Shown here: positions 1 through 9,131 of the stretch, one piece after another
How the letters are laid out: the number at the start of each line of letters is the position of its first letter
How positions within the stretch are numbered: position 1 is the stretch's first letter
Assembly (NCBI GenBank): GCA_013365325.1
Contig: JABVXV010000688.1
Coordinates: 1-14,915, forward strand
Source: Dipetalonema caudispina
Taxonomy: Eukaryota; Nematoda; Chromadorea; Rhabditida; Onchocercidae
Reading direction: 5' to 3'
Length of the DNA stretch: 14,915 nucleotides
The notes under the pieces: model-generated
What the model saw: the letters and a program-made list of their open reading frames with translations, nothing else
Databases searched by the model: none
What the model was told of the DNA's origin: nothing
Position numbers and translations under genes: made by a program

Positions 1-632
1 GAGAATGTTTCCCTGAAGTTTCTGAACTTCCTTCTGCTAAGGATATTTAGGACATCCAATTCATTTTGTGAGTACATTTCTTCCACTTATCAATTTTAAT
101 ACTTCATTGGAAGAAACTGTATATTCATATTAAGCAATTAACAGATTTCGGAAATGAAGTATACTGTGGTAAGACTAATCAAATTAAATAAATATGTCTG
201 GAAATGAAATCACGCATGACATTAACTTCCGATAACCACAAAATCATCTTTTTACCGTAACATTTATACTTCATCGTATAAGCACTATTTCAATGATATC
301 CAAAAATGAATAAATTGTTAATGAACTTAAATCAGTAAAATATATTTTTATTTACTTTTTGATGGATTTTTTTTTCTTTTTGAAGGGTAATATAGCGATA
401 ATTAGTGAAGATATCTGCTAGTTTGTATTAAAACATTAAACTTGGAAAAAATTAAAAAAAAGCTCTCGACAAATTCCACAAAATAATATCACGGAAAGTC
501 ACGGAAAACATTATTAGGTATGATGAAAATTAATAAAGAGAAGGTGTCACAAATAATAAGTACCACAATAGCCAAAAAATATAGACATGAAGCCAATGAA
601 AAGCCTAATTAAATCATTATACCACACGAGCT
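1..632. other. Gene-free 3' flank of the EAPP homologue
   Basis: No convincing coding segment is visible on either strand. The stretch is strongly AT-rich with homopolymer A and T runs (for example around 361-377 and 448-460). It lies downstream of the EAPP stop and probably holds its 3' untranslated region. No start or exon of a further gene could be recognised before the window edge. Confidence 0.6.
347..352 (-). terminator. Candidate polyadenylation signal for EAPP
   Basis: A canonical AATAAA reads on the minus strand here, about 280 bases past the EAPP stop codon. No closer exact AATAAA was found. The distance is long for a nematode 3' UTR, so a variant signal nearer the stop may be used instead. 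Confidence 0.3.
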
Positions 633-3600
633 TCAAGCATAACCTGTAAGGACATTGAAAAAGTGAAAAACCTCCTCATAATCATATACTCCAACATTTG
701 TGGCGCAAATGCTACAAAGGACTGGATGAAATAAATCTTCTTTCGGAAGGGTTGTAATATTGGCGGGATCAACGACAGTATTCGGTTTAATTCCTGGAAA
801 AGATTTTCAGAAATTCTGACTTTGGAAAACATAGTCGAAAATGTTTGGATTGAAATGATAACCTGCAGCATTTTTCCGAGCCTTCTGTTTACTTTTTCCT
901 GACTGGGGCAAAAATAACACTTCATTTTTCTCCACACTGCAGTTTTCCACAAAGATAGCCCTGAAAATATTCGTATGATGCAACACGGCTTGACTCGCAT
1001 ATGTTCAACTTTCCTCTTGGCAGTGAATTCTCTACGATTTTGATTGTTGCTTATACTTACTTATTTAGTGACTTCATTCAGGCCGTTACAGTTCCTTAAA
1101 GAATATTGCAAATCTAGGAGTTAACTGTCTCTTCTTTCTAATGTACAGCAATGCCAATATCCTCGCTCTTGACTGACAAAACCAGAAACACTTATATCTC
1201 GTGAACTTTACCTTCACCAATTGCTAGAAAAACAGAAGTCCAACATTTTCCCACAAATCTTTGCATTTCTATCAAATCTCAGAGCGTTTCTTTTTAATTC
1301 GAGAAAAAATTCTGGAAAATCATACCTATACTGATTAAGATAAAGCTCATGTCTTTGACAATCCCTTGTTAATAATGACATACAAGCAGGGCATGAAAGT
1401 ACTGCATCTGTTTCATGGTCCTGATCCTTCTTTTTCTTCGTCATCTCATCTTCTTCGGAAGTATTATTTAAGGATTTCACGATTTTCAGTTGTTCTCGAT
1501 GATGGCGTACCTAAATTTTAGTTCTTTAATAATCCTAAAATCTATGTCTTTTTAAGATTACGGAATAGTTTTAAAAACTGTGCCTAAAGACAAAAATTAA
1601 GAAAAATCAAAACAGTAATACCCAGCGTTCATTATCTTCATCTTCATCCGAATCGTAGAATTCGACTGCTTCATTTTTTGCCACCTTCACTGCCTTTTTT
1701 AATGCCTTAAATAACAAATTATTATCATTAATGAAGGAAGATCTTGAACTATGCTCAATGTTCGTAAATTTGTCCAGCTAGTTTTTTAAAAACACCTAAA
1801 ATAACAAATTCTTTGTGATAAATAGTAATATTTGAGAAGTCAGTTATAATAAGTATCTAAATTAAATCACATTCAAATGAAATTACAAAAATTTTCAAAT
1901 AATTATAAAGCAAACACATGAATAATCTATTCTTGTTACACTAACCGATTTCACGGGCTTACTTGATGAGTTCTTGTTACTTGTCGATGAGGTGGCACCT
2001 AAAACATTGCGCTATAACAATATTTCTTAATATAAGAGCAGTCACGAAGATATAATCTAATTTTATTCAGTATATGAAATGCAAATGTACTGGAATAATT
2101 ATCGTTGTTCACAGCGATTTCATTCTGCACAGTTTTGTTGTCACTACTTTCTGCATCCATTTCATTTTCACCGCCACCTAAAGTTAATATTATTTCCTGG
2201 TATCTCATAATTTTTTAAAAGCAAACATCAGGAAGCTGAAGTCCTAAATTTTCAACGAGCTGAAACTTGAAATAAAGTTGCAAGAGTCTTCACCACTATG
2301 CAATTTGAAAAAACGACTCATCAAATTTGATGAACATTTCAAATCATTTATCAAGGGCATCATACATGACAAAGCAGATCGAAAAAATTTCAGGAAATTC
2401 GGTGGGGAACAAAAAACCCATCAATAATTTTGCTCTAAAAAGAAGCAGAGTAAATTTCTCACAATAGAGGTTTATAATTAAAATTTTGTAATAATTAATT
2501 TTAAATCAGAAGAAAAAGCTTAAAATGATTGTTGCACAGTGATTAGCCAACCTAAAATGATGCAATAAATGATGTAAGACATAAGAACATACTTTCCAAA
2601 TTTCCTGTATTTCCTTTCTTCTGTGAAGAGAACATTCTCGATGTATGCGCAACAAAATTCTCGCTCAGTTCACTGTCCATATCTGATTCGAATTCATCCC
2701 ACTTCTTCATTTTCGCGTATTCTGAAACAAATTCAAATTCATCGCTTTAATCTGTAATTTTATTTTATTTCAGGAAATGATATGATCAAATTAATTGAAA
2801 ACACTTACGCCTTCCTTTCCTAGATTCGCATCGCATGTCAGCTAATTCCAATAACTGTTCACGTAATTCATCATCAGAGCTTGAAAAAAAAATACTACTG
2901 AATAAGTAAATTATAATATATTTCCTTCTGAACAGTATCGTTTAATTGAAAGTGGCACAATTCGAAGTTTCGGATATCATATCCTTTTGTTAAGAAAGTT
3001 TGTAGAGTTCATTTTAAAATTGTGAAATGTTAGTTATGTGTCAACACATTTTCCAGGAAATCCGAATTAAATCCTCTATAATAAACATATTACTCATTTC
3101 CTATTTTGGCTATGTTATATTTTCGTGGTTTTTTATGCAGTAAGAGTAAGGGATCAGTTGGAGAGATTAGTCAATAAGCGACTTTGCTACAAGTAAATAA
3201 TAAAGTCATATAATAAAGACGATAAGAAAATGCAGTCATTAAATGGCAACAAGCAGCAAAGAGCCGTAGAATGGGTTGAAAAAGGGAAACATAAGTCAAA
3301 TATAACAACAATGACATCATAAGACGGAAAAAAGATGTGTAAGAAACCATCGTCAGTTCAAAGGGATGGTTCAAAAAACGTCACATTAATTCGGATCGAC
3401 CAGATAAGCCAATAGTTGGCAGCAGAGATCCGCGATCCATTGGATACAAGAAAACCATCAAGAAGTCGAACTACATGATAAGATACGATAGTATCAATGT
3501 CTCAACAACAGGACCTTAGAAGTTACAGATTTACAAGCAATGGATTAACCAAACGGGACTTGAGAGGTCCAATAACAGAACTAATCAACGAGCGCAGCAA

Positions 3601-3999
3601 GCGTCAGATGAGCTGCACTCGTAGGTAGATAGTTCTCATTGTTACATTAGACTCCAGTGTCCATATATTTTATCTTTCAATAAAACTTTTATATACTGAA
3701 AACCAACTCTGACCTCACGAATATTTGAAAATTTTAGAAATCTTATTTAAATAAGTTTTAAAATATTTCCTGAACCGGAAGCTCTATTATTTATTACGTC
3801 AATTTAAAGTGAATTGTAATTCTTTTTAAAGGAATTTCAAGCCAAAAACAGAACTTCATGTAAAACGATATAGAACTAAACAGAGAGTTACAAACCTTTC
3901 GCTGTCTCTTTGTTCACCATCACTATACCAACCGTTACGCGCATCCAAGTAATAATCTTTCTCGAGTGTTTCCAACGGTTCCAAACGACCGCTGTCCAT
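633..3999 (-). CDS. EAPP: E2F-associated phosphoprotein (EAPP) homologue, 9 exons
   Basis: Minus-strand exons by phase: 3999-3896, 2879-2809, 2721-2593, 2177-2091, 1998-1946, 1705-1622, 1510-1326, 960-863, 793-633 (TGA). They give 323 residues; human EAPP has about 285. Family hallmarks are clear: an acidic, Ser-rich N-terminal half with [12 protein letters not shown] (66-77), [13 protein letters not shown] (164-176), then [10 protein letters not shown] (211-220), DCQRHE (226-231), FHPVLCSIC (292-300) and the C-terminal [10 protein letters not shown] (310-319). The CPAC (C216, C219) and CSIC (C297, C300) pairs suggest a split zinc ribbon (inference). In mammals EAPP is a nuclear phosphoprotein that binds E2F factors and modulates E2F-dependent transcription and cell-cycle exit. 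The ATG is the first in-frame start after an upstream in-frame TAG near 4054. The middle exons are low-complexity (Ser, Asn, Lys) and least certain; the donor at 2090 (GTACAT) is weak, though it keeps phase. The conserved C-terminal exons are very secure. Confidence 0.9.
2880..3895 (-). other. Long intron 1 of EAPP with a less AT-rich segment
   Basis: This 1,016-base intron is the longest of the EAPP gene; most others here are 70 to 470 bases. From about 3130 to 3730 it is noticeably richer in G and C than its flanks and contains short inverted repeats. At its plus-strand end is an AATAAA (3681-3686) followed by a T-rich stretch. This looks like inserted DNA, possibly a decayed retroelement or solo LTR read on the plus strand, but no protein domain or clear terminal repeats could be identified. 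A 67-codon minus-strand open frame (3374-3171) is hydrophobic and resembles nothing. Confidence 0.35.
3392..3445. repeat. Cluster of short inverted repeats in EAPP intron 1
   Basis: GGATCG at 3393-3398 pairs with CGATCC at 3433-3438. They enclose a tight hairpin, GCCAA (3408-3412), loop TAG, TTGGC (3416-3420). A competing pair, CGGATC (3392-3397) with GATCCG (3427-3432), overlaps the outer stem. ATCCA-T-TGGAT follows at 3435-3445. The function is unknown; it could be a relic of the inserted segment or a small structured RNA. Confidence 0.4.
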
Positions 4000-4935
4000 T
4001 ATCTCGGAATTTAAACTTAAATTATGTTTTTTGAAGTGGAAGTCTATAAAACATATCTAATGTATTACTTAAACAATACACCACAAATTTAAAATGAACT
4101 ATAAATCTCTTCACAAAAATTTCAAATAACTAAATTTATGAAGAAAACAAGTTTTCACAAGTTATTTATAAAACTAGAAGAAAATAATAGATCTGTTGGA
4201 AGATGTTATAACCACGACTTATCGTCTGAACCAGGTGATAGCAAAAATTTTATTTCCGAGCATAAGAAATCTATCAAAAAAGACAAGCATATCTTGAAAG
4301 CATTTAAAAAAATATGAAATCTGAAATTATCTAAATAAGAAATCCAACAGAGATGTTTTTCAGAGCGAAACTGAAAGTAATACTATAGAGTAATACTACA
4401 AAAATTCTTGTAACTTTTCAGGAAAAAAAGGACACAAGATTAATTGATATCATGCCAAAAACAGACAGATCCGAGCAGGAAGTTAGGGCAAACAATTAGC
4501 AAAATGGGCTTAATTTAAACTGGATAACATATTTGGACTTGAGGTCCTATGTTTTTCCAAATAACACGAGCATTTTCTAATTAACACCTCAGCAAATCAA
4601 CTCAAACGATGAAAGACGGATGGCTTAACCGGACCAACAATCCGTCTCGTATTAACAATAGAGCGAGCAGTATTCTTTATGGGTATAGCACTCTGTAGCC
4701 TTCGTTTTTGTATTGCTCCGGTGAACTTTGGCCGAATCTAAAAAACTGTTGTTGACGAAAGGAACATTTCGATATAAATGCACTAGCACCCATGATTACA
4801 ACAGCACAAGAACTGACATCACTTACTGTCACCCAAAAAGGAACGAACATTACAACTAACTCAGAAGACTTGTGATTTCTCGTGAAATTTTGAAAAAATT
4901 TCAGTGTATATATGACAACTAGCTATGATTCACTT
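4000..4935. other. Intergenic region between the C19orf47-like gene and EAPP
   Basis: About 0.94 kb separates the SAM-gene stop from the EAPP start. It should hold the 3' UTR of the former and the promoter or trans-splice region of the latter. Exact AATAAA on the minus strand occurs only at 4254-4249, far from the stop. A 57-codon minus-strand open frame (4850-4677) and a phase-0 open segment after an acceptor near 4371 could in principle be extra 3' exons of the SAM gene, but neither resembles the family, so they are not called as coding. Confidence 0.5.
4614..4647. repeat. 8-bp stem-loop (AGACGGAT / ATCCGTCT)
   Basis: AGACGGAT at 4614-4621 is followed, after an 18-base spacer, by its exact reverse complement ATCCGTCT at 4640-4647. 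A GC-rich perfect stem stands out in this AT-rich intergenic sequence. It lies in the interval between two minus-strand genes and could form in RNA as well as DNA. The role is unknown. Confidence 0.5.
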
Positions 4936-7211
4936 CTAACATAAAATAAATTTCAAAGCACTAACTGGATCATTTATTCTGCCACGAGACTTCCATGCCT
5001 CCACTTCGCTGATTCTAACTCGAAATACTGGCTCTGCAACACGGTTCGACGCACTTTCGCTGATGGCACGTTCAAATAAACTTGTTGATGATGAAATGCT
5101 CGCTCGAGTACTCCTGGAAGATGATGTGAAATTTGAAATCTTTACATATTGAATTCAGATCTAATGAACAGTTATTCAAAACACAAAAAAAGAGCTTATC
5201 AAATATGAATAGACAATTATGATTCTCCATAGAAATATATGTATTGCTAAACTTCTAAAACCTGTGCTTCAATAAATATTACCCAACAGAATGTTTTCGT
5301 ACATCCAACTGGTCGGACACGAGACCTTTAATACCCAAACGATCATAAAATTCATCCGTGGTAGAAGATACCTCTAAAATTTGCACGATATTGTAAGTGA
5401 AATCTATTGCATATCTGCTTTTCAAGGCTAGTACCTATATGACTTCAGTAATTCTACCGCGTAGTAAGTAAATAACGGATCATCTTAGCTTACTCAAAAA
5501 GATTACCAAAAATTAAATAACTTTTTACCATCTAGATTCTAATGGAACCTATACAGCCCATCGAAAGAAAGTAAAGTTTTAACTCGCTTCTAATTTGTAA
5601 GTTCGATCGGTTCTTAGATATCACAACAAATCTTTTAACAAATTTCACGGTAGAGAAAATCATAATTAAAGCGAATATTTTACTTGAAGTTAAAAAGAAG
5701 CTTTATCATACCTGACGATGCTGCCACATTGGTAACATTGTATTTGTTACCTATTGTACTGTTCTGACGGACTATATTATTCTGTTTTGCTAATGGAAGA
5801 ACATCTTTTCCTGATTGTCGTATCCCACTGGAACCACGCTTCAATAAACCTAAACAACAAATTACTCAATGATCCCTACAATTTTATTGGTTCTGGAGTA
5901 TGAATCAAAAGCTTACAAACGTCAACTTTTTTTAACAGAATGTTAACCTGAGTTAGCAATAAAAAGTGTTAAGCAGAATGACCACGCAGTCCTTATGATC
6001 ATATTCCTGTAACGCAGAACATGAATCTTGATATATTACTGTCTCTTGATTACTACTGTATCACTTCCATTATTATTAACCTGCAGATTTTAACATGCTG
6101 TGTTTTTGAAGAATGGCTCGCGTTTTTGGTGTCGTACCGCTTGGTAGATGGATGTGATAAATGTCATCACGGTCTGGTGCTGTTGATGTCTCTTTCTTTC
6201 CTTAAATTTTCACATATTGTAAATTCCTCGGAAATTATTAATAAAAAATACAGACTTCCTCGTCAAATCTAATCAAACAAAACAAACATAATTCCCCTTA
6301 AGACAACAAATACCATTTCATCATAAATAAGAAACCTTTTGTGGCGACCATGCTGTTCGATTCCATTGCTGATGAGTTGCAATCCATTCTTTCTTCCTGA
6401 GATGACTTCAATTTCCGGATGTGTTGCAAAATAGCGATCTAAATATTTTCAGAGAAAGAAATCACACATCATTATGCAAGTCTCAAATTTTAAGTTATGC
6501 AGAAGTATTGTTGTTAGCGCATGACTGCATGCTACGTGCATGGCATATCAAACTGGGTGGAATTCTAATAAGCTCAGAATTATAGGTTTAAGAACACATT
6601 TCAACAACTAATCCTACCTGATCACCGACTGTTACAATACCAAGCTCAATGAGTACCGACTTATCCACGACATCTAACATCGAGAATTGCATTCGCTGCT
6701 CAGCAAAGGACTTTGAATACTTTAATGCAACTGTACCTGGGATACCAGCAGCGATGAAAAAACGCTGCCATTTCAAAACTGAAACTTAGGCAGTTAAAAG
6801 CAACAAAAACAGAAGTTGAACAAAATTTAAGGAATTTTACAGAAGAGATTTAATCAGTTAATGAATTAATAAAGACAAACATTTTAATTCTTCGTTCGAA
6901 AATAATACATATAGCCGTACTAACATGCTTAATAAACAGTTTTACCACTACTAAATGATAAGATAAAACTACTGAATCATCAAAACTGTCTCAATAATTA
7001 ACATTTATGCTTATCGTATATTAGCAACTAATATGAAACATTGTTACGGAATGAGATATGGGAGAGACAAAGGATGCTGTGAATAAGGACAAGACACGTT
7101 ACCAAGAAGTTCACTGGTAGTCAACAAACCTGGAGATTTTGACCGAAAATTTTCGAGGCAAGAACTATTAATTTCGAAAATAAAAAACTAACCATCCGTA
7201 CTTGATGTCAT
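4936..7211 (-). CDS. C19orf47: C19orf47-like SAM-domain protein, 7 exons
   Basis: Minus-strand exons by phase: 7211-7193, 6778-6618, 6438-6336, 6200-6081, 5849-5712, 5373-5283, 5113-4936 (TAG), giving 269 residues. Residues 8-75 form a SAM domain like that of human C19orf47, with FFIAAGIPG, a helix with KSFAEQRM, then ELGIVTVGDQIAILQHI (the human counterpart has ELGVTVVGD). Exon 4 encodes the second family signature LPSGTTPKTR (113-122) followed by AILQKH; human has a near-identical MPKGTTPRTR. EFYDRLG (188-194) matches the FDRLG element and SLFER (222-226) may be a second copy. The rest is Ser/Asn-rich and probably disordered. SAM domains mediate protein or RNA contacts; the function of this family is poorly known, with a nuclear role suspected. 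An in-frame TAA precedes the ATG. The 3' end is uncertain: a GTTAGT donor at 4965 (after P260) could splice to an unseen exon instead of reading nine more codons to TAG. Confidence 0.86.
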
Positions 7212-7229
7212 AGTAATTGTTTGGAACAC

Positions 7230-7244
7230 TTATCTCATCCTCAT
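7230..7244 (-). promoter_or_regulatory. Four-codon upstream open reading frame
   Basis: Between a strong splice acceptor at 7281 and the SAM-gene start at 7211, the minus strand carries ATG AGG ATG AGA TAA. If the transcript begins at that acceptor, this tiny frame with two ATGs lies 18 bases before the main start and could lower its translation. It depends on the inferred 5' end. Confidence 0.35.
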
Positions 7245-7280
7245 TTCAAATAAACGAAATTAGTAGCTGGCTGAGTGTAA

Positions 7281-7290
7281 CTGAAACAAA
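7281..7290 (-). promoter_or_regulatory. Candidate spliced-leader acceptor for the C19orf47-like gene
   Basis: The minus strand reads TTTGTTTCAG ending at 7281, a close match to the nematode acceptor consensus TTTTCAG, 69 bases before the ATG. No upstream coding exon of this gene is needed, because the protein already starts where the family starts. It is therefore a good candidate for spliced-leader addition, or else the end of a 5' UTR intron. Confidence 0.45.
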
Positions 7291-8221
7291 AGCACCACCA
7301 GAAACAAACATTGTTTAAATGGAAAAAAGTAAACGCAACAAAAAATTACAAATTAATCGTGAAAAGTAACAAAGAAAAAAATCTTATATAATAAAATTCA
7401 TAAAGAAGTAGAATACATTTGACTAATCTTTATTATATAAAAAACAATACAGATTATTACAATCAATAAACAGTATCTGAACTACATATGTAATTATTAA
7501 ATACAGTAAAGATGGCAGTTTGATCACGATTCAACCAGATACGACGCCTTTCAATTGATAAAATAGAACAGGTAGAAAACTAAACTTGTAAATCTAATTT
7601 ACTCTGCACAATTTGTAATAAGTAATAAATCAAGCAATTTACATATCTACATCCTTCCTATCAATACTGGTAAAAGTAATCACCATCACTGCATTCATAT
7701 ATGTTGCAACAATTACACATGTAACAGCGAAGTCATCAAAACAAGCAAGTGTTATAAGGATAACAACGTAAAACAACAGCACCAAACTTCTGTTGCAATA
7801 TAAACTATCCTAAATTTATTCGTTTGATCACATTCGAGGATCGAGTAATCATTTTGCCTTAAGTAGGAACGGATGTTGAAAATTAATGTAGAAAGTAAGA
7901 GTTAACGGGTAATCTAGTGATCAAGACATGGACAGTAGAGTGGAGAACGAGTGCAAGAAAGATTGAGCTGTTGCAGAAAGTGTGATCTTTATTCCTAACG
8001 ATGAAAATATAGGAACCATTGAAAGAAATCCGAAAATAATTTCTGTTTCTGCGATAACACTTCAAACAGGTTTGAAGAAAGTAAGAGTGCAATTAAATCA
8101 TCATTTAAACGCTTTAAAATTAATATCTAATTATCACCATATTCAGTACATCTAATTATCATTCCTAACCAGCTCACTAAAGGTATTCTGTTTGCAAAGG
8201 GTATTTTCAATCCATAATCTC
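7291..8221. other. Intergenic region between UQCC2 and the C19orf47-like gene
   Basis: About 0.9 kb without recognisable coding sequence. AATAAA reads on the minus strand at 7993-7988 (about 230 bases past the UQCC2 stop) and at 7820-7815; either could end the UQCC2 transcript. A 69-codon minus-strand open frame (8092-7883) starts inside this AT-rich spacer and shows no family resemblance, so it is not called. Confidence 0.55.
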
Positions 8222-9121
8222 TTATCTTACCAATTCTTTTTTAGGTTTCGGTAATGCTGAAATATCTAAAGTTTCTAAAAATTCAGCCCGTGATGTCTTC
8301 AAAAGTCTTTTGCGATTTGCTACTAATTTTATTTTACTGAATAGTCTAGCAAAAATTCCTCTGTTGGCTGAATCTGTTCCAGGTGGTTGTAATTCCAGCC
8401 CTAACATGAAACGTCCTTGTGGTGAATTCATTATCCTCAACTGTTTAAGTGATAAAGCCAAAGCACCTGTCTTATAATTACAGGGAAAGTTGTGCAAATG
8501 GCTATTTGAAACAAGCTGTTCCAAACCTGAAATAATTTCAACATTGGTGAATTATGTAAAAATGAAAACTGAATTCATTATTACAGCGTCAGAACGTCAA
8601 TGCTTCGATTCGTCTATTCATTGTACTCTATAGCTTATATTTTGCTGTATTTTTATATTGCATAGCTGTTCAGCAAAAAGGATAATCAAAAAAGTCTCAA
8701 TGTTTAGATGACCAAAGAGATAAACAAGCGTATCCAGGTGTAGGCCCATTTTCTTATAGCATTCATATGTAATTAATGATTAAAACTTTAAGGCACTTTA
8801 AAGCTGTGTCAACATTTTCTACCTCACTGGTTCGGTCTAAGTGGAAAAAGATGAATGTAATATCAACAAAACCCTAAAACTTTCAAACTTATCCTTTTCA
8901 AAATAAATTCGCCAAACTTTCCTAATAACTTGGAAAAATGTACTTTCAAACCGTTTTTCGCAAAGTTCATCCTGGAAAACATTCTGTTCCTTTCGAAATA
9001 TCCGTTCTATTTCATTCTTCAGGAATACCGATGCATCTCGATTCGCCGGCTGTAAAGTTTCGGGATGTTGAGGCCAACGTGAGGCCAATCGAAGAAAACG
9101 TTTGTAAAATTTTGATGCCAT
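8222..9121 (-). CDS. UQCC2: UQCC2 homologue, mitochondrial complex III assembly factor, 2 exons
   Basis: Exon 1 is 9121-8944 and exon 2 is 8526-8222 (TAA), joined in phase across a 417-base intron; the product is 160 residues. The N-terminus [17 protein letters not shown] (1-17) closely follows human UQCC2 (MAASRYRRFLKL and then EEWP). The [11 protein letters not shown] helix (33-43) matches its LRQRVAQAFR, and the junction product RFESLEQL (57-64) matches YESLARL. UQCC2 (Cbp6-like, LYR-like helical fold) works with UQCC1 in the mitochondrial matrix to stabilise newly made cytochrome b and start complex III assembly. Human UQCC2 has 126 residues; here the C-terminus carries a basic tail (about 109-160) without an obvious human counterpart. 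The ATG directly follows a splice acceptor. The exon 1 donor is the unusual GTACAT. A consensus-like donor GTAAGA at 8230, two codons before the stop, leaves the exact C-terminus open. Confidence 0.85.
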
Positions 9122-9131
9122 CTGAAATACA
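9122..9131 (-). promoter_or_regulatory. Spliced-leader acceptor abutting the UQCC2 start codon
   Basis: The minus strand reads TTGTATTTCAG immediately followed by ATG at 9121. The protein homology begins exactly at this methionine, so an upstream coding exon is not expected. This arrangement, acceptor directly on the start codon, is typical of nematode spliced-leader trans-splicing with almost no 5' UTR. Confidence 0.6.

Noticed and set aside
617..1000. 127-codon minus-strand open frame across the EAPP 3' end
   Set aside because: It reads through an intron in the wrong frame; the frame ending at 633 gives the conserved EAPP C-terminus.
3171..3374. 67-codon hydrophobic minus-strand open frame in EAPP intron 1
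   Set aside because: No homology seen; the hydrophobic bias follows from T-rich DNA.
3392..3445. tRNA-like structure
   Set aside because: Stems are present but there is no 7-bp acceptor stem and no GTTCGA-type T-loop.
4677..4850. 57-codon minus-strand open frame as a last exon of the SAM gene
   Set aside because: An upstream acceptor is poor and the sequence does not resemble the C-terminus of the family; left only as a possibility.
6021..6272. Plus-strand 83-codon open frame
   Set aside because: Antisense to the conserved GTTPKTR exon of the SAM gene; hydrophobic and without any family resemblance.
7883..8092. 69-codon minus-strand open frame between UQCC2 and the SAM gene
   Set aside because: No recognisable motif, no start context and an AT-rich intergenic setting; likely chance.
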